32,896 bases of DNA from Desulfovibrio sp. (GCA_031288535.1 JAITRF010000134.1:1-32896); one strand, 5' to 3'. Shown: positions 16,214-24,410, counted from the stretch's first letter. Notes: a model not told the origin generated them from the sequence alone. Translations and numbers: made by a program.

Positions 16214-17347
16214 CTATTCTCCGCCGCGAATGGCCGCGTACGGTTCCAGAGAACGCGCCCGCAAGGCCGGGTACAGGGCCGCCAGCACGCCTACGGCCAC
16301 CGTCAGGAGCAGGATCAGGACCATCCTGGCCAGGGCGAAGCCCATGGATGACAAAGCGGAACCTTCGCTAGGGACGGCGCCGGCCGCCGCCAGCCATGCC
16401 GCCGAGCACACGATGCCGAGAAGGCTCCCCGCCCCCGCGAGCAGAGCGGCTTCGCCCACAATCAGCCTGAAAACGAAGGCGTTTTCGGCGCCCATGGCTT
16501 TCAGCAGGCCGAATTCCCGCCTGCGCTCATGGACCGTCAGGGCAAACATGGCGCCTGTAACCAGAAAGACCGCAAAAGCCACAAAGACCGTGGCGATACG
16601 GAAACCGCCGCCTTGCAGCAGGCCGTGCAGCTGATCGTTGATGGTTTTGAGCATTTCCGGGCGGGCGATGACCTCGACCCGGGCGATGTTCGTTTCCAGC
16701 ATGTTGACCGTAAAATCCGGAAAGGCGTCTTTCCGCAGACGGACCAGAAGCCAGGAAGGGTCCGGGATTGTTTCGCCCGGCACAGGAAAAAAGATCGCCG
16801 TATCCAGAAATGTGCCTGTTTCCCGCAGACGGCCCGCAATCGAAAACTTCCCGCCGTCCACCTCCAGGACGTCGCCGGGAACCTTTCCCGCCCCGACCCG
16901 CGCCCCCAGCACGATTTCTCCGGAATCTCCGCGCCATTCTCCGGGCGCCTTCCCTTCCAGCCAGGGCAGGACGACAAAGTCGGTTGCCGGAGCGAAACTG
17001 ACGAGGGTCGCCAAAACGTCCCCCACGCGCGCTTCGCCCCTGTATTTCTGAGGAGTCACGACGTCAACGTCGGAAAACGTCTTCAACTGCTCCGCCGCCT
17101 CCCCCGGCACCACGCCCCGGACCGGAGGTCCCTTGGCCAGATCGACTTGTCCGGTCTCTTTTGTTCCCGTCGGAACAAGGGCCAGATCCGCTCCCGTCAG
17201 CAGGCGGTTGCGCTCAAGTTCTCCCTGGATGCCGCCGGACGTGAAAACGGCCGTCAGGGCCATGGTGACCGCCAGGGCGACGGCAAGAACGATAAAGACG
17301 TTGTACGCCTTGTGTCCTTTCAGGTTTTTCAGTGCCAAGTTCCACAT
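16214..17347 (-). CDS. FtsX/MacB-type ABC transporter permease (last gene of operon)
   Basis: This 377-residue inner-membrane subunit has one N-terminal membrane segment (~17-37), a large periplasmic MacB-type domain (~40-255), and three C-terminal segments. The conserved cytoplasmic loop reads HERRREFGLLKAMGAENAFV, and the protein ends with ALYPALRARSLEPYAAIRGG. It is similar in design to the permease at 19678-20886, and both probably share the single ATPase at 18976-19671. Such complexes usually do mechanotransmission or extract lipoproteins and periplasmic substrates rather than classic import. Within this operon a role in assembling or maintaining the copper or heme protein is possible, but that is inference. 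It is 41 bases after the BNR-propeller gene. Confidence 0.9.
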   Translation of the reverse strand: MWNLALKNLKGHKAYNVFIVLAVALAVTMALTAVFTSGGIQGELERNRLLTGADLALVPTGTKETGQVDLAKGPPVRGVVPGEAAEQLKTFSDVDVVTPQKYRGEARVGDVLATLVSFAPATDFVVLPWLEGKAPGEWRGDSGEIVLGARVGAGKVPGDVLEVDGGKFSIAGRLRETGTFLDTAIFFPVPGETIPDPSWLLVRLRKDAFPDFTVNMLETNIARVEVIARPEMLKTINDQLHGLLQGGGFRIATVFVAFAVFLVTGAMFALTVHERRREFGLLKAMGAENAFVFRLIVGEAALLAGAGSLLGIVCSAAWLAAAGAVPSEGSALSSMGFALARMVLILLLTVAVGVLAALYPALRARSLEPYAAIRGGE

Positions 17348-17388
17348 GGCGTCGTTTTTCCGATCAAGGTGTTCGTTCGCATTCGGGA

Positions 17389-18555
17389 TTACCAGACGGG
17401 CTTCCGGGAATCAGGCGAAGCCCGCCTTCTGCTCCGCCGGACCAGCAAAAATACCGCGACCGCCAGGACCGCGACCGCCGCAAGGCCGTACCGGACAAGA
17501 GGAGGGACATCGTCTCCCGCGCCGGGCAAGGTTGCGATGTTCGCATCCGTGTAGGATAACAGGCCGTATGTCGTGCCGGCAAGAATGACCGGAGGTTTTC
17601 CCGGCAGGACGTAAACCTTGTGCAGGAAGGGGTTGTCCAGGCCGGTGTTGATATCCGTCCAGGTCGCGCCCCTGTCCGTGCTCCGGTACGCCCCGCCCCA
17701 GGCCCCGGCGTAGACCACGCCCGGATACTGCGCATGCGCGGCGAAGGAAAAAATGGTGATCGTCAGCAGGCCGGTTTCTTTCCAGGTTCTTCCCCCGTCC
17801 ACCGTCCGGAAGGCGCCTCCGTTGGACTGGCCGACGTAAAAATCCGTCGGGGTGGCCGGATGGTACGCCCCCGCCAGCACGACGTCCGGGTCTTCCGGGT
17901 CAATGTACAGGGAGAGAACGCTCAGACTGCTCAACCCCTCGTTGACGTCGATCCAGGAGACCCCGCCGTTGCCGCTCTTGAAAACGCCGGCGCCGCCCGT
18001 GCCGGCGAACAGGTACTGGGGATTCCTGGGATCAATGGCGATGCAGTTGACATTGACCGCGCGCCTGAACCCGGAGGACATGTGCCACTGTTTCCCCCCG
18101 TTGGTGCTGATGGCTACTCCGTCCTGTATGCCCACATAGAGGAGATTGGGGTCCTTCGGGCTTATGACGATGCAGCGGACGTACAGGTTGGGAAGCCCTT
18201 CATTGAGAGACCGCCAGGTGCTTCCGCCGTCAAGGGTTTTGAAAATCCCCAGGCCCTCATAGCCGACGTATATTTCCTTGCTGTTGAGATAATTGACCGC
18301 CACGGAATTGGGCGGGATATCCCCCGGCAAATCCGCGCCGATGCCCGTCCAGGTATTCCCGCTGTCAAGGCTCTTCTTCAGACCCTGGGACGTGACCGCG
18401 TAGAGCGTGGAAGGCCGCGCGGGGTCGCCGGTCAGAGAAAGGATATGCACCGCGTCCAGGGCGATTTTGTTCCAGGCGTTATCCCCGGCCGAAGCCGGAG
18501 CAGGAGCGGCGCACAGAAAAACGCAAAACGGAAGGATGGTGAATATTCTGGTCAT
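17389..18555 (-). CDS. Membrane-anchored BNR/Asp-box beta-propeller protein
   Basis: The 388-residue protein has a Sec signal peptide (residues 1-23), a beta-propeller with at least six Asp-box repeats (SLDSGNTW, TLDGGSTW, STNGGKQW, SGNGGVSW, TVDGGRTW, STDRGATW), and a C-terminal membrane helix (~350-368) followed by a basic tail. It is related in fold to sialidase/YCF48/sortilin-type propellers, but sialidase catalytic residues are not evident. YCF48-type propellers act in cofactor-protein assembly, which fits this cluster. ATG 18555 has AAAGGA seven bases upstream; the frame extends further, but without a signal peptide at the N-terminus. It lies 10 bases after the NTF2-like gene. It could take the place of NosD as periplasmic scaffold; that is a hypothesis. 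Confidence 0.85.
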   Translation of the reverse strand: MTRIFTILPFCVFLCAAPAPASAGDNAWNKIALDAVHILSLTGDPARPSTLYAVTSQGLKKSLDSGNTWTGIGADLPGDIPPNSVAVNYLNSKEIYVGYEGLGIFKTLDGGSTWRSLNEGLPNLYVRCIVISPKDPNLLYVGIQDGVAISTNGGKQWHMSSGFRRAVNVNCIAIDPRNPQYLFAGTGGAGVFKSGNGGVSWIDVNEGLSSLSVLSLYIDPEDPDVVLAGAYHPATPTDFYVGQSNGGAFRTVDGGRTWKETGLLTITIFSFAAHAQYPGVVYAGAWGGAYRSTDRGATWTDINTGLDNPFLHKVYVLPGKPPVILAGTTYGLLSYTDANIATLPGAGDDVPPLVRYGLAAVAVLAVAVFLLVRRSRRRASPDSRKPVW

Positions 18556-18565
18556 CCCGTTTCCT

Positions 18566-18979
18566 TTATGGATGGATAATCTTCCATTCCCGTTTGACGC
18601 GGACCAAATCCATATTGGAATTGGAACTGTACGGGCCAAACCACAGGGGGACGACAACCTTGGTCTCCACAACGGCGGTGTCGTCCTTGATGGTTTCTCC
18701 CGTTACTTCCAGTTGCATGTCCGGGGAGTACATGGAGACCCTGTCGATAAACTGGTTGTAAGAATTGTTGTAATGCCGGATGCTGACAAAGCCGTAGGCT
18801 TTTTTGTAGTCCCTGCTTTTCAGGGCCGCAAAATATTCAGCGATCACCTGCCGGGGAGAAACGTCGGGAAGTTTGACGTGATCGAGATAATACCGCATCC
18901 CGAAAATTCCGGCGAGGACGACATGAAAGGCGCAAACGGCCATCAGAACTGTTTTTCTGGTTTTCTTCATCATGCTCAT
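18566..18979 (-). CDS. Small membrane-anchored NTF2/DUF4878-like protein
   Basis: This 137-residue protein has one N-terminal membrane helix or uncleaved signal (~10-30) and a soluble domain. The domain begins SPRQVIAEYFAALKSRDYKK AYGFV, an arrangement typical of NTF2-like folds, where a helix-rich start is followed by beta strands (TVVETKVVVPLWF-like). It would face the periplasm. No catalytic motif is seen. Its start overlaps the ATPase stop by four bases (ATGA), which implies translational coupling to the transporter. A role as a small accessory or substrate-recruiting subunit is likely but unproven. Confidence 0.7.
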   Translation of the reverse strand: MSMMKKTRKTVLMAVCAFHVVLAGIFGMRYYLDHVKLPDVSPRQVIAEYFAALKSRDYKKAYGFVSIRHYNNSYNQFIDRVSMYSPDMQLEVTGETIKDDTAVVETKVVVPLWFGPYSSNSNMDLVRVKREWKIIHP

Positions 18980-19671
18980 GATGCCCCGCTCTTTGCGCCT
19001 TTTGGAGAAGATTCCCCCTCATAGGGGAGCACCTGCTGATTTTTCAGGAGGTAGGGCGTCCCGAAGGAGGAATAGTCCAGAGCGTGGGTCACCATCACGA
19101 CGAGGACCCCCTGCCTGTTGATGCGCTGGAAAAGGCCCATGATCTCCGCTTCGGTCGTCTCGTCCAGGTCGCCGGTGGGTTCGTCGGCCAAAATGACGGA
19201 GGGGCGGTTGATCATCGCCCTGGCGATGGCCACACGGCGTTGCTGTCCCCCGGAAAGCTGGGAGGGGTAGGCGTCCTCCTTGCCGGTTATCCCGACCATC
19301 CCCAGAAGCGACAGGGCGGATTCCCTGTCTTCGCGGTCAGGGGTCCTGCCGCTGAAGGCGATGGGCAAAAGGACGTTGTCCAGCACGCGCAGGGTCGGAA
19401 TCAGACTGGGGAACTGAAAGACAAAGCCGAGCTTCCGGTTTCTCAGGGCCGCCAGATCAGGCTCGGACAAGCGCCAGATGTCCACGTCGTCAATGAACAC
19501 CTTTCCTTCATCCGGTCTGGTCAAACCGCCCATGATGCTGAGCAGCGTCGTTTTTCCCCCTCCGGAACGCCCGGTGACAAGGACAAAGGCGGCGTCCTCA
19601 ATCCGCCAGTCTATCCGGTCCAGCACAGTAAGGTCCTTATATCGCTTGCCGATATTTTCCAACCGGATCAT
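18976..19671 (-). CDS. ABC transporter ATP-binding protein (LolD/MacB type)
   Basis: This 231-residue cytoplasmic ATPase has Walker A GRSGGGKT (34-41), a Q-loop at about Gln86, signature LSGGQQRR (139-146), Walker B VILADEPTGDLD (from 159) and the switch His near 196. The PTGDLD form and overall similarity place it with the LolD/MacB/FtsE group, which pairs with FtsX-type permeases. Two such permeases lie in the operon, one six bases upstream and one three genes downstream, so the complex could be a heterodimer. It occupies the position NosF would hold in a classical nos cluster, but it is not the NosF family by its motifs. Confidence 0.93.
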   Translation of the reverse strand: MIRLENIGKRYKDLTVLDRIDWRIEDAAFVLVTGRSGGGKTTLLSIMGGLTRPDEGKVFIDDVDIWRLSEPDLAALRNRKLGFVFQFPSLIPTLRVLDNVLLPIAFSGRTPDREDRESALSLLGMVGITGKEDAYPSQLSGGQQRRVAIARAMINRPSVILADEPTGDLDETTEAEIMGLFQRINRQGVLVVMVTHALDYSSFGTPYLLKNQQVLPYEGESSPKGAKSGAS

Positions 19672-19677
19672 CGCTGC

Positions 19678-20886
19678 TCATTCTCCTCTTCTGATGGCTT
19701 CATAGGGCTCAAGACGGCTTATGCGCAGGGCCGGGTACAGTCCGCCCAAGATTCCGGTGATCAGCGAGGCGGCCATGATCAGCAGGACGATGGCGAGAAA
19801 ATCCCGGTTGCCCGGCCAAACGTATACGTTGCCGATCATCCCGGTGATCAGGTCCTTGCTGAAATAGGTCGCGCAGGCTCCGATCAGCACGCCGATCGCG
19901 CCGCCAATCCCGGCGATGCACGCCGCTTCCAGGATAATGAGCCGAAAAACGACGCCGCGCCCGGCGCCCATGGCCCTGAACAGGCCCAGTTCCCGCATCC
20001 GCTGCCGGACGGACAGGGCGAACAGGCTGCCCACCAGACCGGCGGCCAGAAAACCGAAAATGCCGCCGGCCAGAAGGAGGGCGTCCGCCAGACCTTGCAG
20101 CCGCAGGCTGAAAAAACGGGTCAGACGGCCGGAGGTCAGGGCCTTCACCTCCGGAACGTTCCGCTCGATGTCTTCCGCCACAGCCGCGGGGTCCGTCCCC
20201 TCCTCCACCTGGACCAGAATGGTGGAAACCTGGTCCTGGCGGATGGGGACAGGGTAGAGCGGCGATTCCCGGACCAGCCGATAGGCGGTCTCCATGGTAA
20301 GAAAGACCGTATAATCGGCGCCGAGTCCCGTCGGCTCCAGAATACTGGCCACGGTAAAAGGCTTGCCCATGAAGATCAGCCTCTGCCCGATGGCTTTCGC
20401 CGGAGTGCCGACCACGGCGGAAATGACCTTGGCCCCCACGATGATCTGGTTGTTTCGCTGCCTCTCTCCGGTTTTTTGCAGAACCCAGGGGGCGATGGTG
20501 AAATCCCGCTCCGGGTCGTAGCCGATCAGGGTCACCTGCACCACGCAGCAGGCCGCGTCCAGGCTGCGCAGGTAAACCTGCGCGCAGGTCCGCTTCACCC
20601 CCGGGATCTGCCGCACCTGCGCTTCCAGAGAAGAAGGCATGTAAAAAGTGGTGGGTTCGCCGGAAATCAGGGCCGCCAGCGCCTCTTCCCGGGACTGTGC
20701 CGGTACCGCCACGATATCGGCCCCCATGCGTTCCCTGGAGGTTTGCAGGGTGTCCTGAATGCCTTTGGAGAGGATGGCGGCCGGAAACAGGGTCGCGCAG
20801 GCCAGGACGATGCCGCCGATCATCAGCCAGGCGCGAAACGGCCTGCGCCGGAGATTCTGCCGGACCAGATACAAAAGCTGTCGCAT
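19678..20886 (-). CDS. FtsX/MacB-type ABC transporter permease
   Basis: The 402-residue inner-membrane protein has an N-terminal membrane segment (~20-40), a large periplasmic domain (~45-270), and three C-terminal segments. It has the RQRMRELGLFRAMGAGRGVV loop and a GGLYPALRISRLEPYEAIRR end, both diagnostic of the family. The periplasmic domain contains two adjacent cysteines in a CCVV context and a further Cys ~15 residues before, unusual for this family and possibly metal-binding or disulfide-forming. It lies 68 bases after the YtkA-like gene and six before the ATPase gene, so it is the natural partner of that ATPase. Confidence 0.92.
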   Translation of the reverse strand: MRQLLYLVRQNLRRRPFRAWLMIGGIVLACATLFPAAILSKGIQDTLQTSRERMGADIVAVPAQSREEALAALISGEPTTFYMPSSLEAQVRQIPGVKRTCAQVYLRSLDAACCVVQVTLIGYDPERDFTIAPWVLQKTGERQRNNQIIVGAKVISAVVGTPAKAIGQRLIFMGKPFTVASILEPTGLGADYTVFLTMETAYRLVRESPLYPVPIRQDQVSTILVQVEEGTDPAAVAEDIERNVPEVKALTSGRLTRFFSLRLQGLADALLLAGGIFGFLAAGLVGSLFALSVRQRMRELGLFRAMGAGRGVVFRLIILEAACIAGIGGAIGVLIGACATYFSKDLITGMIGNVYVWPGNRDFLAIVLLIMAASLITGILGGLYPALRISRLEPYEAIRRGE

Positions 20887-20954
20887 GATTGTAGCGCCTT
20901 GTTCGTTTTGCCGCCGGTACGCCGTAATACCTCAAAATGTATATGTTACCGGGT

Positions 20955-21404
20955 TCACTGCCCGATGTCAAAATCAAAGGACTGCCGCAAGACCCGGCCG
21001 TCGTCGTCCCCGAACGTCGCCCTGATCTGCCAGTACCCTCCATGCCCGTACTGGACCAGCGCTACATACCGTCCGTCCTTGTCCTCCGCAAACTGCAATT
21101 CCAGGGGATAGCCCTCCATCTGCATGTCGGGCATCCGCACGTCCCCGGTCACGACCTTGCCCTGCACCGGATTGCCGGCGGCGTCCCGCAGGACCAGGCT
21201 GACCTGGGCCACGCCGGGCCGGGCCGGGGTGGTCAGTATCCAGGTAATCCCCTGAGATTTCTTTTCCACGGTTATCGCCGGGGAAGACGCCCGGTCGGCC
21301 GCCGCGAAACCCGATGCGGCCGGAAAAGCGGCGGCGGCCCAGCACAAAAGGCAGAAAACAGAGAAAAGGCGCCGCCGGTGTTTCATTCCACGAATCATCT
21401 CCAT
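20955..21404 (-). CDS. YtkA/FixH-like periplasmic protein with Met-rich motif
   Basis: The 149-residue product has a Sec signal peptide (basic KHRRR then hydrophobic residues to ~35) and a single Ig-like beta domain. The motif VRMPDMQMEGYP (Met91, Met94, Met96) matches the MPxMxM pattern of YtkA-like domains, which is suited to copper binding; a histidine follows at 121. Family members occur with cytochrome oxidase and copper-enzyme assembly genes. In this operon it lies directly after two redox genes and before the transporter, so it may supply copper to the NosZ-like protein, as NosL does elsewhere. This role is inference. ATG 21398 is a better-spaced start than ATG 21404. Confidence 0.7.
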   Translation of the reverse strand: MEMIRGMKHRRRLFSVFCLLCWAAAAFPAASGFAAADRASSPAITVEKKSQGITWILTTPARPGVAQVSLVLRDAAGNPVQGKVVTGDVRMPDMQMEGYPLELQFAEDKDGRYVALVQYGHGGYWQIRATFGDDDGRVLRQSFDFDIGQ

Positions 21405-21437
21405 ACCTCGCGGTTTGCGGGAATTTTTCCGCCGCGG

Positions 21438-22658
21438 TCACCAACTCGGCGCATCGGCGTCCATCATCCAGAAATACTGCGGAAACCGGTAATGCAGGGC
21501 CAGCCACTTGTTGTCATGCCGGGTGGAAAAGGCGTCAATCGTTCTCGGGGCGGCGGCGAAGGACTGGCCGAAGTCCTTTTTGTGGCAGCTCGCGCAACTC
21601 CAGATGGGGGTGGTGCTGCAGGTGTGATAGGTGACGACCGTAAAGGCGAGGAATACAGTTAGACTGACGGGGAAAACCAGCCATCTGATCCGCTTTTTCC
21701 GGGCGTTTCCCCGATCCGCCAGAGGCAGCAGGCACAGCCCCAGAAGCAGGAGCGCGGGAATCCAGAAGACACCGAGCATTTCCATGTCTTCCTGGAAATA
21801 GCGGGTCACCTGAAAAAACATCATGTACAGCCAGTCGGGCTGAGGCACGGAGGAGGTGGTGACGGGGTCGGCGAAGTCCTGCTTCTGGATCCCGAAAGCC
21901 GCCAGGGCAAGGAGCAGCAGGGTCGTCCCCGCCACCGCGGCCGCGGCGCGCGGGAACCGCCCGGAAAAGAACCGCCCGGGGCGCGCCGGTCCGGTTCTTT
22001 TGTCGCCATGTGCGGGCCCGTTCGCATCGGGCGGCGCATCTTTTTCACGGAACCCCGGCCTGCCGCGAAGCGCGGGGAAATGGCCGCCAAGGCAGACCCC
22101 GGCCAGCAGGGGGAGCACAAGGGTATGCAGGGCGAACCACCTGCCGACCGGCACAACGCCGTTCACAGTATCCGAAAACAACAGCCACTGCAGCGCGCCC
22201 GCGAACAGGGGCAGGCCGTCAATCCAGTGCCCGATGGTCTTCACCGTCCAATAGGCCCTGAAATCCCAGGGCAGCAGATAGCCGGTCACGGTAAAAGCCG
22301 CGGCCAGCGCCAGCAGGAGGATGCCGGTACACCACTTCCGTCCTCCGCGGCGCCATGCCCCGCGGAAGATCACGATCAGAAGATGCAGCGTCAGGAAGGA
22401 CATCAGGACAAAGGCGCCCCAGCGGTGGAGGGATCGGAAAAATCCGCCCGCCCGGACCTGCGTTTCGATAAATTCGACGCTCGTCCAAGCGTCCGCCGGG
22501 GTCGGCTGAAAAAACATCGCCATATAGATCCCGGACGCGGCCTGAAACAGGAACACAAGAACGACAAGGCCGCCGGAACGGCCCAGGAAACAGACCAGAT
22601 CGTGCCCCGCCCCGCCGGTCTTTCCGCCGGCGGGGCGGGGAGCGCATTCTCTGTCCAT
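21438..22658 (-). CDS. Full-length cytochrome b with C-terminal c-type heme motif
   Basis: This 406-residue integral membrane protein contains both the b6-like and subunit IV-like parts of cytochrome b. Heme ligands are His78/His92 and His178/His193, on two helices with the usual 13 and 14 intervening residues. GYLLPWD is present at about 126-132. The quinol-site PEWY motif is altered to PDWL near 274-277. Uniquely, the last ~60 residues are periplasmic and carry CASCH (355-359), a c-type heme site, so electrons could leave directly to a partner such as the NosZ-like protein encoded just upstream. ATG 22658 is chosen because residues before it are a shadow of the nosZ end. The two genes are 19 bases apart. 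Confidence 0.88.
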   Translation of the reverse strand: MDRECAPRPAGGKTGGAGHDLVCFLGRSGGLVVLVFLFQAASGIYMAMFFQPTPADAWTSVEFIETQVRAGGFFRSLHRWGAFVLMSFLTLHLLIVIFRGAWRRGGRKWCTGILLLALAAAFTVTGYLLPWDFRAYWTVKTIGHWIDGLPLFAGALQWLLFSDTVNGVVPVGRWFALHTLVLPLLAGVCLGGHFPALRGRPGFREKDAPPDANGPAHGDKRTGPARPGRFFSGRFPRAAAAVAGTTLLLLALAAFGIQKQDFADPVTTSSVPQPDWLYMMFFQVTRYFQEDMEMLGVFWIPALLLLGLCLLPLADRGNARKKRIRWLVFPVSLTVFLAFTVVTYHTCSTTPIWSCASCHKKDFGQSFAAAPRTIDAFSTRHDNKWLALHYRFPQYFWMMDADAPSW

Positions 22659-22677
22659 GCTGTACGACACCCTGGAA

Positions 22678-24249
22678 TTACGCCTCGACGATAAACCAGC
22701 CGCGCATCTCCAGATGGAGCGGTCCGCAGAAATAGGAGCAGAACATGGCGAATTTGCCGGGCCTGTCGGCGACGAACTCGAAGATGATCGACTTGCCCTG
22801 CGGGACGCCCCAGTTGGTCTGCAGACCGTATTCGTTGATGATGAAGCCGTGAACAGGGGCGGGGTCATTGGTCAGCCCGGTGGCCTTGTCGATATTCGTC
22901 AGGATGACGCGTACCTTGTCGCCCTTTTTCACAGTCACGTTATCCGGCTTGAAGCCGTAACTGAACTCCTGCAGACGGACTTCCACCACCCCGCCGTCGA
23001 TCCTGGTCACCCCCGGGGCGCCTTTGTCCTCGGGCACCAGCTTGGCGTTCACGTTGGGGTCTTTATGCGGAGCCCAGATGGAGGCGTGGCCTTCCGGAGG
23101 CAGATCGGCGTTGAGGTATCCCCGCACGACGTCCGCCTTGATGATTTTGGCGTTATGCGGTTCGGGCACTGTGGGCGCCCTGGCGATGACCTCTTCCGTG
23201 GCCAGATCGATCAGCTCCACGTTGGTCGGGTCCTGGTTGGAAATGGAACCGGCGAAAAGGCCCGTGGAGTATTTGTTCCAGATGGTGAGGTACTTGCTGT
23301 CCGGCGTGATCTGCAGGTGGCCCGGCCGGTAATGGACGGGGATCTTTTTCACCATTTCCATCTTTTCCAGGTCAATCTTGGCCACGGCGTTGTCCACGAA
23401 CAGGGTCGTATAGGCCCATTTCCCGTCGTTGGTGAAGACGGTGTGCAGAGGACCGGGGGCCGGGCTCTTGTTGAAGCCGGGGACGGCGGGGGTCATGTCG
23501 ATCTCTTTGATCACCTCCATCTTGGCGATGTCGATGACCGGGACGTTTCCGGAAAGCTTGCCGGCGACAAAGGCCAGTTTGCCGTCAATGGTCAGGTCTA
23601 TGCCGTGGGGATTTCTGCCCGCCGGGATGAACTTGGTCCGTTTGAAGCCGTCCACCTCGATCACATGCACGCCGGAACGGTAATAGTCCGTGGCCAGACA
23701 ATATTTTCCGTCATGGGTGACCACAAGATAGTCCGGGGCTGATTCCTGCCCGTCGGAGACGTCGATTACCTCGACCTTGCCGCTGGCGATGTCGATTTTG
23801 GCCATTTTCCCGGACAATTCGCCTGTGGCGAAAAGGGTTTTCCCATCGGGGGTGATGGCGATGTGGTGCGGCCCGAAGGGCGCGGGGATGTTGATCTTGC
23901 GGATCAGCTCCTGGGTGGAGATATCCACGACCCCGACGGAGGAATCCCCCTTGTCGTTGATAAAGACGTACTTGCCGTCCGGGGTCCCGTTGGTGCCGGG
24001 CTTGTTGGAGCCGGAAAAGACCGGCTCGTGGGTGTCCACGCCCACCGGGATCAACTTGATGGTCCGCAGGCTGGGCAGGCCGATGACCTGCAGGGTTCCG
24101 GAAATTCCGCCGGAAGCGAAAATGATGTATTCGTCCTTGTCCTGGGCAAGTCCGCCCGGCTGGGCGGCGCCGGCCTCCAGGCAGGCTGCCGTGAGAAAAA
24201 GCGCGACCAGCAACGCGACGGCCGGATGCAGATTTTTTTTGTTTTTCAT
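22678..24249 (-). CDS. nosZ: Divergent NosZ-like (nitrous oxide reductase) multicopper protein
   Basis: NosZ reduces N2O to N2 in the periplasm using a catalytic CuZ cluster in a seven-bladed propeller and an electron-entry CuA site. This 523-residue protein has a Sec-type signal peptide (as in clade II), YVTN-like blades (HHIAITPDGKTLFATGELSG) and a cupredoxin tail. CuA ligands are complete: His467, Cys504, Cys508, His512, Met515. CuZ-type histidines are seen at 74, 128/129, 215 (NPHG), 269 (GPLHT), 311 (PGHL) and 365 (EPHN). The usual DxHH is DTHE (72-75), so one ligand is Glu, while an extra His appears at 128/129. It is about 110 residues shorter than ordinary NosZ. GAGGGAG precedes ATG 24249. 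Membership of the family is strong; N2O as substrate is likely but untested. Confidence 0.88.
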   Translation of the reverse strand: MKNKKNLHPAVALLVALFLTAACLEAGAAQPGGLAQDKDEYIIFASGGISGTLQVIGLPSLRTIKLIPVGVDTHEPVFSGSNKPGTNGTPDGKYVFINDKGDSSVGVVDISTQELIRKINIPAPFGPHHIAITPDGKTLFATGELSGKMAKIDIASGKVEVIDVSDGQESAPDYLVVTHDGKYCLATDYYRSGVHVIEVDGFKRTKFIPAGRNPHGIDLTIDGKLAFVAGKLSGNVPVIDIAKMEVIKEIDMTPAVPGFNKSPAPGPLHTVFTNDGKWAYTTLFVDNAVAKIDLEKMEMVKKIPVHYRPGHLQITPDSKYLTIWNKYSTGLFAGSISNQDPTNVELIDLATEEVIARAPTVPEPHNAKIIKADVVRGYLNADLPPEGHASIWAPHKDPNVNAKLVPEDKGAPGVTRIDGGVVEVRLQEFSYGFKPDNVTVKKGDKVRVILTNIDKATGLTNDPAPVHGFIINEYGLQTNWGVPQGKSIIFEFVADRPGKFAMFCSYFCGPLHLEMRGWFIVEA

Positions 24250-24299
24250 ACTCGGCTCTCCCTCTATTCCAGATAAAAAAGGTGAAATTCTTCCGCCAT

Positions 24300-24320
24300 G
24301 GCATTTACGCTTGAAATGCC
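24300..24320 (-). promoter_or_regulatory. Perfect palindrome in the nosZ leader
   Basis: GGCATTT (24300-24306) and AAATGCC (24314-24320) flank a seven-base spacer about 50 bases before the NosZ-like start, in the 161-base gap after the QcrC gene, the longest within the operon. On the minus strand a TATCAT box lies a little upstream. It may be an operator for an internal promoter or an mRNA hairpin. No known regulator consensus matches. Confidence 0.35.
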
Positions 24321-24410
24321 CTGCAACACCCGCGACCTGACGCCGCAACGCCCCATGATACCGCAAAAATAAAAAGCGCGTGAACACGTTTCCCGGCTGA
24401 TTCCTCCTTG

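Noticed and set aside
19084-21111. 675-codon open frame on the plus strand
   Set aside because: It is opposite the ATPase, permease and YtkA-like genes; its His/Gln/Gly-rich translation is typical of an antisense artefact.
22659-22868. N-terminal extension of the second cytochrome b
   Set aside because: The extra Ser/Arg-rich residues are a shadow of the 3' end of the NosZ-like gene.
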